Assembly: GCF_900129775.1 (NCBI RefSeq)
Contig: NZ_FQWV01000002.1
Span: forward strand, 467,145 to 531,144
DNA length: 64,000 nucleotides
DNA from: Halobaculum gomorrense
Lineage (GTDB): Archaea; Halobacteriota; Halobacteria; Halobacteriales; Haloferacaceae
Direction: 5' to 3'
Position numbers and translations under genes: made by a program. Positions 41,789 to 50,911 of this stretch are shown here, one piece after another. Each line of letters begins with the position of its first letter. Positions within the stretch are counted from its first letter, which is position 1. The notes under the pieces were generated by a model. The model had not been told where the DNA came from and did not search any database. It worked only from the letters and a program-made list of their open reading frames with translations.

Positions 41789-42820
41789 CTACACGATCGT
41801 CACGAACTCGTTCTCTTGATTGAGCGCGAGGTTCGCTGCCACCTCGGCGATCCGCACCGCGTACTGGGCCGTCTCCTGGAGGCTCACGAGCACCTCGCGA
41901 ACCTGGAGCAGCTGGGCGTTCGACATTTCCGGGAGGTCGGTGAGGATGTCCTCTTCGCGGTCTTTCAGCTCCTGGAAGAGGTACTTCACCTCGATGGTGA
42001 GCGCGTAGTCGCGTTTGACCGCCGACTCGACGGCCATCGCGGTGATGTCGTCGACCTGGTCGGTGAAGTCGCGGATCCGCCGCATCGTCGACTCGTCGAC
42101 ATCGAGGGTGTTCCCCTCGGCGGCCATCGCGATCTCGGCGATGTCCTCGGCGTTGTCCGCGATGAGTTCGAGGTTCTTCGCGATCGAGCGGTAGCCGATG
42201 AGCGGGAACCCCGAGTCCAGCCCGACCGCGCGCGCGAGGTTCGGGTTCTGGTAGGCCGTGAAGATGAGCCGCAGCAGGAGGACGAAGATCTTGTTCGCCT
42301 GCCGCTCGCGGTTGAGCGCGCGCTGTGCGAGGTCCGCGTTGCCGTGAGCCAGCGCCTTCACCGCCTCGCCGCGCATCGTGCTTCCGGTGTTCTCCAGCCG
42401 CTCGAGGAGGTTGTCGAGCGTGAAGTCCTCGGGGTCGACCGAGCAGCGGATGGCGATGTTCTCGGGCGTCTCCTCGATGACCCCCAGCCCCATCAACTGC
42501 GTCTCGGCCTTGTAGACGGCGTTGATGTGGTCGGAGTCGAGCGCGCCGTCCTCGGTGGTGATGTTGATGACGCGCCGGCCGAGCACGTACTGCGCGAGGA
42601 TCGCCCGCTCCAGCGCGTCAGCGTCGAGGTTGTCGGCGTGCAGCGTCGCCTCTGCGTCCTCGGTGCTCGCGGACTCGGGCAGCACCGTCAGCGTTCCCTT
42701 GCCGCCCATCCGAAGCGACACCTCGTCGCCCTTCTCCACGTGCTGTTCTTTCGCCCACTCCGCGGGCAGCGTCATCGCCAGCGTCGATGGCCCCAGCCGC
42801 TGGACCTTCCGCGTTTCCAT
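41789..42820 (-). CDS. AbrB-PhoU phosphate-uptake-type regulator
   Basis: A 343-residue cytosolic protein. Residues 1-50 form an AbrB/SpoVT swapped-hairpin DNA-binding domain (VQRLGPSTLAMTLPAEWAKEQHVEKGDEVSL). The rest is a PhoU-type helical region with two repeats (around residues 125-215 and 225-335, for example RSIAKNLELIADNAEDIAEIA). Archaeal proteins of this design are annotated as phosphate uptake regulators and may link phosphate status to transcription. No pst genes are adjacent. AT-rich boxes upstream at 42836-42845 provide a promoter. Confidence 0.9.
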   Translation of the reverse strand: METRKVQRLGPSTLAMTLPAEWAKEQHVEKGDEVSLRMGGKGTLTVLPESASTEDAEATLHADNLDADALERAILAQYVLGRRVINITTEDGALDSDHINAVYKAETQLMGLGVIEETPENIAIRCSVDPEDFTLDNLLERLENTGSTMRGEAVKALAHGNADLAQRALNRERQANKIFVLLLRLIFTAYQNPNLARAVGLDSGFPLIGYRSIAKNLELIADNAEDIAEIAMAAEGNTLDVDESTMRRIRDFTDQVDDITAMAVESAVKRDYALTIEVKYLFQELKDREEDILTDLPEMSNAQLLQVREVLVSLQETAQYAVRIAEVAANLALNQENEFVTIV

Positions 42821-42940
42821 GCTCGACGGAAGTCTCTATACGACCTTAACCTTGGCCCTATGTCCATTATACCCTTGGTCAGATATGTAAGGATCGTCTG
42901 CTCGGGTCCCTCGGGCGTCGGCGTGAACGGCCGCGCCGGC

Positions 42941-44005
42941 TCACACGATCTTCATCATCCGCCGCTCGAAGCGCCCGACGCGGACCTTCACCCAGCCGCG
43001 GAGTTCCTCGTTGAGTTCGGGGTCGTCCGTGTCGACGCGCAGCACCCGGAGGTCGTCGAGTTTGTCGCGGGAGGCGACGATCTCCAGGTCGCACTCGCGG
43101 ACGACCGCGGGCGACAGCTGGGGGTTTCCGCGACCGAACACGAACCCCTGCCCCCCGATCGGCGTGACGACGATAACGTTGTCTTCGCCCAGCGACGCGA
43201 GGATCTCCGACTCCGCGGCGTCGAGCGCGAGCACGTCCCCGTCGCGGTACACGTCGACACCGATCGGCGAGCCCTCGAACCCGAGCGCTTCTTTCACCTC
43301 GCCGACGGTCGACCCCGGGCCGAGCACCCACGTCGTCTCCGGCCGGGCCTCCACGTCGGCGGCGACGCCTTCCGCGAGCGACTCGACGGTGCCGGCGCTC
43401 GTCTGCTTACCCGACTGGAGCCGTTCGGCGACCGGGACGTGCGCCACCGCCCGCAGCTCGGGGTGGACCTCTCCCTCGCGGTACTCGTCCTCGTCGATGT
43501 CCATCACCTCGCGGCGCTCGGTGCGCTCGAACGTCGCGGCGACGTAGGCGGCGTCCTCCGGCGAGACGGCGAACACCGACGAGTACACCTTCACGCCCGC
43601 GGGGACGCCGAGCAGCGGCACCTCGCTCCCCTCCAGCGCCTCGGCCACGTCGGCGGCGGTCCCGTCGCCGCCGACGAACACCACCAGGTCGACGGCGGCC
43701 TCGCGGAACGCCTTGACCGCGCGGCGGGTGTCGGCGGCGGTCGTTTCTCCGTCGGTCGGCCCCCCAAGCACCGTCGGGTCGAATCCCGCGGCGCGAACCT
43801 CGCTGGCGCCCATCGGATCGCCCCACGCCAGCAGGTCGGCGGCGGGGGCGCGCTCGGCCAGCGCGTCGAGCGCGCGTCGGGCGCGGTCGGGCGCGCGCGA
43901 TTCGGCGCCCCGCTCGCGTGCCTCGTCGACCTTCCCGTCGGTGCCCTTCAGGCCGACCCGGCCGCCCATGCCGGCGATGGGGTTACAGAGGAAGCCGATT
44001 CGCAT
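42941..44005 (-). CDS. ATP-NAD kinase-family protein (AcoX-like)
   Basis: A 354-residue cytosolic protein. The N-terminus MRIGFLCNPIAGMGGRVGLKGTDG and the VVFVGGDGTAADVAEAL block (GGDGT about residues 115-119) define the ATP-NAD kinase/diacylglycerol-kinase fold, with VPLLGVPAGVKVYSSVFAVSP following. The C-terminal half (FVFGRGNPQLSPAVVRE) matches the AcoX-like branch rather than PpnK proper. NAD phosphorylation is not established for this branch. It lies upstream of the AbrB-PhoU gene on the same strand, 120 bases away. Confidence 0.87.
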   Translation of the reverse strand: MRIGFLCNPIAGMGGRVGLKGTDGKVDEARERGAESRAPDRARRALDALAERAPAADLLAWGDPMGASEVRAAGFDPTVLGGPTDGETTAADTRRAVKAFREAAVDLVVFVGGDGTAADVAEALEGSEVPLLGVPAGVKVYSSVFAVSPEDAAYVAATFERTERREVMDIDEDEYREGEVHPELRAVAHVPVAERLQSGKQTSAGTVESLAEGVAADVEARPETTWVLGPGSTVGEVKEALGFEGSPIGVDVYRDGDVLALDAAESEILASLGEDNVIVVTPIGGQGFVFGRGNPQLSPAVVRECDLEIVASRDKLDDLRVLRVDTDDPELNEELRGWVKVRVGRFERRMMKIV

Positions 44006-44142
44006 GTCGCAACCGGGACGCGCTGGCGGCAAAAGCCCGCCGGCTCGACGGGATCGCGCCGCTGTCGACGGAGCGACGCGCGGAGAAAGGAGTTCAGAAT
44101 TGGTGCGAAACCAGGCGAACGAAGCGAACGGCTGTCGACCGC

Positions 44143-44595
44143 TTACAGCAGCGCGATGTCCAGCGCGTACGGCCACGGCGCCGACGAGAGCGCGAGGAAC
44201 GCCAGCGACGCGCCGGCCATGACGGTGTTCTTGAGGAACTGCGTCATCTCGTCCTGCTGTTGGTCCTCGGGGACCGCCCAGAAGTCGTGGATCGTCACCG
44301 CCGACACCAGTAGGAACACCGCGAGTCCGCCGGCCGCGACGGCCACGAACGCGCCCGTCGCGACGCCGAATCCGCCGAACAGCAACAGGCCGCCGGAGAA
44401 CAGCGTCGCGAGCCGCGGCGCGGGGATCCCCTTCGCCTCCGAGTAGCCGGCGAGGCCGTCGGTCATCATGAAGTGGTTCAGTCCCATGAACGCGAGGACG
44501 AAGCCGAACAGCAGCCGCGCGAGGAGGAAGACCTCCGCGGAGCCGGCACTGTTGAACAGATCGGATGCACCCTGAAGCGTGATCGTCTCAAGCAT
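44143..44595 (-). CDS. DoxX-family membrane protein
   Basis: A 150-residue protein with four TM helices. The DoxX pattern is clear: LLARLLFGFVLAFMGLNHFM in the first helix, ARLATLFSGGLLLFGGFGVATG in the second, and a DFW motif before the last. Relatives include the small subunit of thiosulfate:quinone oxidoreductase and redox-linked membrane proteins. No partner gene is adjacent. The ATG at 44595 is preferred to the GTG at 44598. The promoter is unusually structured, with a TATA-like AAATTATAAG on the minus strand and inverted repeats on both sides. Confidence 0.87.
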   Translation of the reverse strand: MLETITLQGASDLFNSAGSAEVFLLARLLFGFVLAFMGLNHFMMTDGLAGYSEAKGIPAPRLATLFSGGLLLFGGFGVATGAFVAVAAGGLAVFLLVSAVTIHDFWAVPEDQQQDEMTQFLKNTVMAGASLAFLALSSAPWPYALDIALL

Positions 44596-44667
44596 CACTT
44601 CTCCGTACGTGATGCCCTAACTTATAATTTAGCTGACATAGCTGTAACCGGGTTACACGAGGGTTAC
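44594..44667. promoter_or_regulatory. doxX promoter with two inverted repeats
   Basis: ATCAC-N10-GTGAT (44594-44613) spans the doxX start codon and predicted transcription start. The TATA-like box is 44621-44630 (minus strand). Upstream is a perfect 6-1-6 palindrome GTAACC-G-GGTTAC (44644-44656), followed by another GGGTTAC (44661-44667). TAGCTG is also directly repeated (44630-44644). This looks like one activator-type site and one repressor-type site around a single promoter. Confidence 0.5.
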
Positions 44668-44840
44668 TGACCCAGAAATCCGACATATCGGGCTCGTAAA
44701 GCACCGTACGGGTTCGTTGAGCGATCGGCTGTCGATCGCCCGGTCGAACCTATCTCGAAACAATCAGTTACACCGATCGGTCGCTGTCGACGGTCGTGTC
44801 GCCGACCGTCAGTGAGCCGACCGCGGGCGGCGATGGAGGT

Positions 44841-45308
44841 ATGCCCGTCAAGCCCCTTCTGACGGATATGTACACGGGGCGGACCGAGCAGCCGTGTTGT
44901 CTGTGTGACTCGCCCGAAACGACCGCCCGTCTCGACATCCCGCCGCGGGCGGTCCAGTTGATGAAACACGCCGACCCGATCGCGTGGCGCGACATCGTCG
45001 GGGAGGTGTCGATCCACTTCTGCGAGTCCGACTGGAAGACGGTCGCCGACCTCGTCGTGGACCTCGGGATGAATCCGCTCTCGCGGTGCAACGTCGCTCG
45101 AGCGTCGTTCGACCTCCGCGAGGATTTCGAGGCCCTGTTGAACGACACCCGCGGGGAGCCCGACCAGACGGAACTGGAGGCGCGGATGCTCGCGGACGCC
45201 GAAGAGACGCTGTTGGCGGTCGACGACCCGATGACCGAGGAGCGCGACATCGTCGAAGCCCACATCGTGATCGACTCGCTGGCGGAGTTCGAGGTGGCGT
45301 CGTGGTGA
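44841..45308 (+). CDS. Uncharacterised haloarchaeal protein with Cys-rich N-terminus
   Basis: A 155-residue acidic cytosolic protein. Near the N-terminus QPCCLCDSP and a later FCESDW give four cysteines that could hold zinc or an Fe-S cluster. The remainder is mainly helical and Glu/Asp-rich (SRCNVARASFDLREDFEALLND, LEARMLADAEETLLAVDDP). I recognise no family and infer no function. The ATG at 44841 is preferred because the upstream extension is not protein-like. It precedes the DICT-domain gene by 112 bases on the same strand, but that gene has its own promoter. Confidence 0.65.
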   Translation: MPVKPLLTDMYTGRTEQPCCLCDSPETTARLDIPPRAVQLMKHADPIAWRDIVGEVSIHFCESDWKTVADLVVDLGMNPLSRCNVARASFDLREDFEALLNDTRGEPDQTELEARMLADAEETLLAVDDPMTEERDIVEAHIVIDSLAEFEVASW

Positions 45309-45382
45309 ACGACGCAGCCGGCCTGACGGACGCTGTCGTCTCTCCTGTCTGGTGTGTTGCACCCGGCGCACGTCGGTGATAG

Positions 45383-45391
45383 GTTTTTATT
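45383..45391 (+). promoter_or_regulatory. TATA-like box of the DICT-domain gene
   Basis: GTTTTTATT, 34 bases before the ATG at 45421, giving a very short or absent leader. Confidence 0.45.
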
Positions 45392-45420
45392 CGTGCCCGC
45401 TGTACCGGGGTCGAGACCAG

Positions 45421-46140
45421 ATGTCACTTCGGGCAGTCATCGACTCCGTCGAGGGGCGCGAAAAGCGCCTGACGGTGTTCGACCCGCCGACCGACGACGC
45501 AGTCGCGGAGCTCCGCGAGTACTTCGCCTCACAGGCCGTCCGGATCGAGGAAGGGACGACCGACAGCGACCTCTCGGGATACGTGGTGCTGTCCGACGAA
45601 CGCGACGACGAGGTACTCGCGGCGGTCGACCTCGGACGCCTCGGGGGCGACGTGACGGTCGGACCGGGCGAACAGAGCGCGTTCGCGCCGATCCTCGAGC
45701 ATCTCGACGAGACGACGTTCACCTCCTACGACCTCCCGCAGATGATGGCCGCGACCCGGGAGATGGAAGACCGCGCGTGGCGCGCCGGCACGGGCGAACT
45801 CCACGCGGGATTTCAGCGCGTCGGCGCGATCCGCGCGCAGAAGGGCGTCTACGAGGACCTCGCGAGCAAGGACATCGACGTTCACGCCTACTGCGCCCCG
45901 AGCGACGAGACGCCCGCGATCGAAGATGTCACCCTCCACGAGGAGGACACCGAGGAGATCCGGACCTCGTGGTTCGTCGCCTTCGACGGCGCCGGCGACC
46001 CCTCTGAGGCCTGCCTGCTGCTCGCCGAGGAGCGCGGGGATCCCGCCGAGCGGCAGTTCTACGGCTTCTGGAGCTACGACCCGTCCGTCGTCGCCACGGT
46101 GATCGACCACCTCCACGAGACGTACGCGGTCCCCGCGTGA
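45421..46140 (+). CDS. DICT sensory-domain protein
   Basis: A 239-residue cytosolic protein consisting of a DICT domain and little else. Typical parts are the N-terminal MSLRAVIDSVEGREKRLTVF, the YVVLSDERDDEVLAAVDLG strand region, REMEDRAWRAGTGELHAGFQR, and a final SYDPSVVATVIDHLHETY helix. DICT domains accompany diguanylate cyclases and two-component proteins and are thought to be light or signal sensors. In haloarchaea stand-alone versions are common. No catalytic output domain is present, so it would act by protein contact. Confidence 0.85.
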   Translation: MSLRAVIDSVEGREKRLTVFDPPTDDAVAELREYFASQAVRIEEGTTDSDLSGYVVLSDERDDEVLAAVDLGRLGGDVTVGPGEQSAFAPILEHLDETTFTSYDLPQMMAATREMEDRAWRAGTGELHAGFQRVGAIRAQKGVYEDLASKDIDVHAYCAPSDETPAIEDVTLHEEDTEEIRTSWFVAFDGAGDPSEACLLLAEERGDPAERQFYGFWSYDPSVVATVIDHLHETYAVPA

Positions 46141-46179
46141 GCAGCAACTCGCCGAGAGTTTCGCCCCGTTTTCCAATAC

Positions 46180-46187
46180 GTTATAAG
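46180..46187 (+). promoter_or_regulatory. TATA-like box of the COG1361-RND operon
   Basis: GTTATAAG, 34 bases before the ATG at 46218; it would serve both coupled genes. Confidence 0.5.
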
Positions 46188-46217
46188 CGGTCCTGACTGA
46201 ACATTCAAACAACACTG

Positions 46218-47771
46218 ATGCCACGCCGCCCACTGACGCTGTTGATCGCCGCAGCACTGGTCTGTTCGGCCGTTTGCGCGGGATTCGTCGGCGTCGCCGC
46301 GGCCGTCGAGGACCCCCGGTTCGAGACGGACGTGCCCGAGCCGGTGCTCCGGCCCGGCGCGACCCAGCAGCTCACGATCGAACTCACCAACGACGCCGCC
46401 GACCGCGACGAGCGGGTCGAGCAGGCGCTCGACGTGAGCGCGACCGTCCGGCCCGCCGACGGGATCGAGGTACTGTCGTCGACGCGCGAACTCGGTCGCA
46501 TGGGGAACGACGAGACCCGAACGGTGACCGTCCGGGTCGACGTGCCGGCCGATATCGCCGGCGGGACCCACCGCATCCCGATCACCGTCGAGTACCGCGA
46601 CGAGGACAACGACGACGAGGTGCTCACGACGACCGTGTACGCGACCGTCCGCGTCCAAGAGCGCGCCCGGTTCGCCGTCGAGTCCGTCGAGTCGGCCGCG
46701 CCCGTCGGCGGCTCGGGGACAGTCGCCGTGACGGTCCGAAACGTCGGCGAGGAGGCGGCCCGCAACGCGGTGCTCGCGTTCCGGTCGGGCAACAGCGACC
46801 TCACGTTCGGCGGCTCGGCGACCGCCCGTCGGTTCGTGGGCTCGCTCGCCCCGAACGAGACGCGAACCGTCGAGGTCGACGCGACGCTCGCGGAGTCCGC
46901 AGAGACACGCGAGTACGCGGTCGACGCGACCGTCGAGTACGACGCCGTCGGCGGCGCGTCGACGACCTCGAGACCGCTCTCGTTTGGCGTGCTCCCGCTG
47001 CCCGAGCAGACGTTCGGCGTCGAGAACCTCGCGAGCACGCTCCGCGTCGGCGAGGAGGGACAGGTCACCGGAACCGTGATCAACACCGGCGAGCAGACGG
47101 TGACGAACGCGGTCGTGCTGTTCGAGACGACGAACCCGAACGTCTCGCCGCTCGAACCGGAGGTCGCCGTCGGGACGCTCGAACCGGGCGAGTCGGCCGA
47201 GTTCTCGTTCGACATCGAGGTGTCCGACGCCGCCGAAGCCGGCCGGCGTCAGTTCACGCTCCGCGTCCGGTACCGCGACCCTGAGGGGACTCAGCGGACG
47301 GGCGACTCGATCGACGCCCCGGTTTCGATCGCCGAGTCCCGCGACGAGTTCGCCGTGCGCGCGGTCAACGGAACGTTCGAGGTCGGGAGCGGCGGCACGC
47401 TCGTCCTCGAGGTGACGAACAACCGCAATGAGACCGTCCGTGACGTCTCGGCGAAGCTGTTCCTCGACTCGCCGCTGTCATCGGGCGACGACGAGGGATT
47501 CGTCGACGAGATCGCGCCCGGTGAGACCGAGCGCGTGCGGTTCGACCTCTCGGTCGCCGGCGCCGCGCTCGTCGACAAGACGTACCCCGCACAGGTGGAC
47601 TTCCGGTACGAGACGGGCGACGGGAGCACGCTCATCTCCGACACCTACCAGGTGCCCATCCGAACGGTCGCCGCCAGCGGCGGGGGGCTACCGCTCGGCG
47701 CCGTCGGCGTCGCCGGGGCGGTCGTCCTGCTCGGGCTCGGCGCGGCGGTGTTCCTCCGGCGGAACAGATGA
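46218..47771 (+). CDS. COG1361-type surface protein with repeated NEW3/CARDB-like domains
   Basis: A 517-residue exported protein. Residues 1-29 are a signal peptide (hydrophobic core LLIAAALVCSAVCAGFVGVAAA). Then follow about four Ig-like CARDB/NEW3 beta-domains, each with a GxxxxVTVTVRN-type strand (VAVTVRNVGEEAARNAVLAF, GTVINTGEQTVTNAVVLF, LVLEVTNNRNETVRDVSAKLF). Residues about 488-512 form a C-terminal TM anchor ending in RRNR. The protein is thus held at the outer face of the membrane. It overlaps the RND transporter start by an ATGA, and the pair probably forms one envelope complex. Confidence 0.87.
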   Translation: MPRRPLTLLIAAALVCSAVCAGFVGVAAAVEDPRFETDVPEPVLRPGATQQLTIELTNDAADRDERVEQALDVSATVRPADGIEVLSSTRELGRMGNDETRTVTVRVDVPADIAGGTHRIPITVEYRDEDNDDEVLTTTVYATVRVQERARFAVESVESAAPVGGSGTVAVTVRNVGEEAARNAVLAFRSGNSDLTFGGSATARRFVGSLAPNETRTVEVDATLAESAETREYAVDATVEYDAVGGASTTSRPLSFGVLPLPEQTFGVENLASTLRVGEEGQVTGTVINTGEQTVTNAVVLFETTNPNVSPLEPEVAVGTLEPGESAEFSFDIEVSDAAEAGRRQFTLRVRYRDPEGTQRTGDSIDAPVSIAESRDEFAVRAVNGTFEVGSGGTLVLEVTNNRNETVRDVSAKLFLDSPLSSGDDEGFVDEIAPGETERVRFDLSVAGAALVDKTYPAQVDFRYETGDGSTLISDTYQVPIRTVAASGGGLPLGAVGVAGAVVLLGLGAAVFLRRNR

Positions 47772-50320
47772 CCGACGAGGGGATCGTCGATCGGATCGCG
47801 GCCGAGATCACCGAGCGACCAGGTCGGATCGTCGTTGCGTTCCTCTTGGTCACGCTGGTGTTCGCCGGCGGCCTGGCGAACGTTTCCACGTCCGCCGGAA
47901 CCCAACAGTTCACCTCCGGCATCCCCGCAGAGCAGGCGCTGTCGGACATCCAGCGTGAGTTCGGTCCCTCGTTCAGCGAAGACACCGGCTCGACGCAGCT
48001 CGTGCAGCGGAATCGGAACGTCCTCTCGAAGCCGGCGATGCTCCGGATGTTGCGGGCTCAACAGCGCCTTCAGGAGACGCAGGGGTTGCGGGTGGCCGCC
48101 GTCTCGTCGCCGGCCGCGACGGTCGCGCGGACGCTCGACCCGACCGCGACGACGACGGAGGCGCAGATCCGCGCCCTCGAACGGGCGACGCCCACGGAGA
48201 TCGACCGGGCGATCCGTTCGAACGCGGACAATCCAGGGTTCACCGGGGGCGTCTCCGACGACTTCAACGCGGAGTCGGCGTCCGCCTCGGCCGCTATCGG
48301 CGTTGTCACCCACCAGACCCCGGGCGCCGGGGGCGGTGGCGGCGCGGCGGCCGGGCAAAGCGGGTCCAGCCCGCTGACCGACATCCAGCTCCGCAGCCAG
48401 CGGATCGTCGATACGGTCGGCGGCGACATCACCGTCTTTGGATCGGGGATCATCTCCGCGGAGTTCTCCTCGGTGATCACCGACTCGCTGCTCATCGTCA
48501 CCCCCGCCGCGGTGCTGCTCATCGCCGGCTTCCTGATCGTCGCCTACCGGGACCTGCTCGACCTGTTATTGGGGGCGTTCACCCTGGTGCTCGCGGTCGT
48601 GTGGACGTTTGGATTCCTCGGACTCGCCGGCATCCCGTTCAGCCAGCTGATGATCGCGGTGCCGCCGCTGCTGCTCGCCGTCGGGATCGACTTCGGGATC
48701 CACGCGGTGAACCGCTACCGCGAGGACCGCGAGGACGGCTACGGCGTCGACGAGGCGATGGGGCTCGCGGTCCGCCAGCTCGTCGTGGCGTTCTTCATCG
48801 TCACGGGGACGACCGTCATCGGCTTCCTCGCGAATCTCACCTCCGACCTCACGCCGATCCGCGAGTTCGGGCTCGTCGCCGCCGCGGGGATCGTCTTCAC
48901 GTTCCTCCTGTTCGGCGTGTTCCTTCCGGCCGCGAAGGTGCTCATCGACCGTCGCCGCGAGCGCCTGCCGATCCCGACGTTCTCGCAGGCGCCGCTGGGC
49001 GCCGAAGGGAGCGGACTCGCGAGTGTCCTCCGCGTCGGCGTCTCGATAGGCGAGCGCGGGCCGCGGGTGTTCCTCGCGCTCGTCCTCGTTCTCACCGCGG
49101 CCTCCGGCGGGTACGCCGCCGGCATCTCCACGTCGTTCTCCCAGGAGGACTTCCTCCCGCCGGAAGATACCGCCGACTACTTGGAAGCGCTCCCCGAGCC
49201 GTTCGCTCCGAGCGAGTACACGGCCGTCGAGACGCTCAACTTCCTCGAAGCGAAGTTCACCGCGTCCCAGGGCGGTTCGGTCACCATCTACGTCGAGGGC
49301 GACATGGAAGATCCGACGCGGCTCGAGGAGATCTATCGGATGGGCGAGGATCCGCCGAGCACGTTCGTTTCCGAGGGCGGCCGGGCCGAATCCCGAAGCA
49401 TCGTGACCGTCATCAAGCGCCGGGCGGCGTCCGACCCGGAGTTCCGTCGGCTCGTGAATCGCAACGACCGCAACGCGAACGGCGTCCCCGACGACAACCT
49501 CGGGGAGATCTACGACTACCTGCTGTCGTCGTCCTCTCACGAACAGGCGCTACAGTACCTCGCGGAGGACCGACGGAGCACGCGGGTCGTCTACTCCGCG
49601 GAGGCCGACGTAAGTCAATCGGCGGTGGCGGCCGACGGCCGCGAGGTCGCAGATCGATACCGTGACACCAGCGGTATCGCCGTCGCGACCGGCACCACGG
49701 TGGTGTTCGCTGCTGTCTCGGACCTGATCTTCGCCTCGGCGGTGCAGAGTCTTGCGGTGGCGTTGGCGCTCACGGTGGTGTTCCTCGTCGTCATCTACGG
49801 CGTCCTCGAAGGACTGCCGTCCCTGGGCGTCGTCAACACCGTCCCGATCGTCGCGTCGGTCGCGCTCGTGGCGGCGACGATGCGACTCGCGGGGATCGCG
49901 TTCAACGCCTTCACCGCGACTATCCTCTCGCTGACTATCGGGTTGGGGATCGACTACTCCGTCCACGTGGTCCACCGCTTCATCGACGAACGCGGGGAAC
50001 ACGACCTCGTCACCGCCTTGGAGCGGACCGTGCGCGGCACCGGCGGCGCGCTCCTCGGGAGCATGCTCACGACGACCACGGGGATCGGCGTCCTCGTGTT
50101 CTCGGTGCTGAGCATCCTCGGTCAGTTCGGCACGCTCACCGCGCTGTCGATCCTCTACTCGTTCGTCACCTCGATGGTGGTGCTCCCGTCGGCGCTGGTC
50201 ATCTGGGACGGCCTCAAGGGGCACGACCCAGACCAGCCGGTCGACGCCGAGTCGGTGTTCTCGCTGCCGCTGCGCGACGGCGAGAGCGAGGCGACGCCCG
50301 CCGCGAGTCGGACGGACTGA
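47768..50320 (+). CDS. RND-superfamily (MMPL-type) exporter
   Basis: An 850-residue membrane transporter with the duplicated RND layout. TM1 (about 27-47) is followed by an extracytoplasmic loop and helices 2-6 (about 235-380). TM7 (about 430-450), a second large loop and helices 8-12 (about 640-830) complete it. The proton-relay regions IAVPPLLLAVGIDFGIHAVNRYREDRE and ILSLTIGLGIDYSVHVVHRFIDE are the MMPL signatures, with an aspartate in each. Relatives (HpnN, MmpL) export lipids or isoprenoids. It is coupled to the COG1361 protein upstream, which may act as an extracellular adaptor. The substrate is unknown. Confidence 0.92.
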   Translation: MTDEGIVDRIAAEITERPGRIVVAFLLVTLVFAGGLANVSTSAGTQQFTSGIPAEQALSDIQREFGPSFSEDTGSTQLVQRNRNVLSKPAMLRMLRAQQRLQETQGLRVAAVSSPAATVARTLDPTATTTEAQIRALERATPTEIDRAIRSNADNPGFTGGVSDDFNAESASASAAIGVVTHQTPGAGGGGGAAAGQSGSSPLTDIQLRSQRIVDTVGGDITVFGSGIISAEFSSVITDSLLIVTPAAVLLIAGFLIVAYRDLLDLLLGAFTLVLAVVWTFGFLGLAGIPFSQLMIAVPPLLLAVGIDFGIHAVNRYREDREDGYGVDEAMGLAVRQLVVAFFIVTGTTVIGFLANLTSDLTPIREFGLVAAAGIVFTFLLFGVFLPAAKVLIDRRRERLPIPTFSQAPLGAEGSGLASVLRVGVSIGERGPRVFLALVLVLTAASGGYAAGISTSFSQEDFLPPEDTADYLEALPEPFAPSEYTAVETLNFLEAKFTASQGGSVTIYVEGDMEDPTRLEEIYRMGEDPPSTFVSEGGRAESRSIVTVIKRRAASDPEFRRLVNRNDRNANGVPDDNLGEIYDYLLSSSSHEQALQYLAEDRRSTRVVYSAEADVSQSAVAADGREVADRYRDTSGIAVATGTTVVFAAVSDLIFASAVQSLAVALALTVVFLVVIYGVLEGLPSLGVVNTVPIVASVALVAATMRLAGIAFNAFTATILSLTIGLGIDYSVHVVHRFIDERGEHDLVTALERTVRGTGGALLGSMLTTTTGIGVLVFSVLSILGQFGTLTALSILYSFVTSMVVLPSALVIWDGLKGHDPDQPVDAESVFSLPLRDGESEATPAASRTD

Positions 50321-50351
50321 CTGCTCGTCGCTCCGGGCTCCGTCCCCGGCG

Positions 50352-50648
50352 CTACCGGCGGATGGTGAAGCCGCGCTCGCCCTCGGGGTCGTCGTACTCG
50401 GCGTCGACCTCCTCGACGACCGCGCTCGGACTGCCCGTGTGACACCACTCCACCACCCCCTCGACGGCGTCCCGCGGTCCCTCGAACACCGCCTCGACGC
50501 GTCCGTCGTCGAGGTTCCGAACCCAGCCGTCGACGCCTCGGTCGCGCGCGGCGTCTCGGGTGTTCGCGCGGTAGAAGACGCCCTGCACTCGACCGGAGAC
50601 AAACACGTGCGCGCGGACACGGTTCTCGCTGTCGTCCTCGTCGCTCAT
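50352..50648 (-). CDS. acyP: Acylphosphatase
   Basis: A 98-residue enzyme hydrolysing acyl phosphates. The two family signatures are present: VFVSGRVQGVFYRANTRDAARDRGVDGWVRNLDDGRVEAVFEG, with the phosphate-binding arginine in GVFYR and the catalytic asparagine in VRNLDDG. An acidic N-terminus and the usual C-terminal FTIRR strand complete the fold. The ATG at 50648 is used; the open frame upstream is not protein-like. It is convergent with the RND transporter gene. Confidence 0.95.
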   Translation of the reverse strand: MSDEDDSENRVRAHVFVSGRVQGVFYRANTRDAARDRGVDGWVRNLDDGRVEAVFEGPRDAVEGVVEWCHTGSPSAVVEEVDAEYDDPEGERGFTIRR

Positions 50649-50911
50649 GTCCGGTCGATCGCTCGCGAGCGTCGAAAAGCCGACGGCTCCGCGGAGGCTC
50701 GGCGCTCGGTTCTGGCTGACAGGCGACGACGGATTCGCGACCGCTCCCCGGCGCGCGCCGTCGCGCACCCGCGCTCGCGCCGGGGCCGCTGTCACCGCAT
50801 CGGTGGCGTCTGGTCCCCCTTTCGGGTATGAAGCTTCGCGCGGGGCACGCCTCGGCGCGCGCGGACGCTCGGGACCGAGGGAGTCTTGACCGTTCCCCCG
50901 GACAGTCCGAT

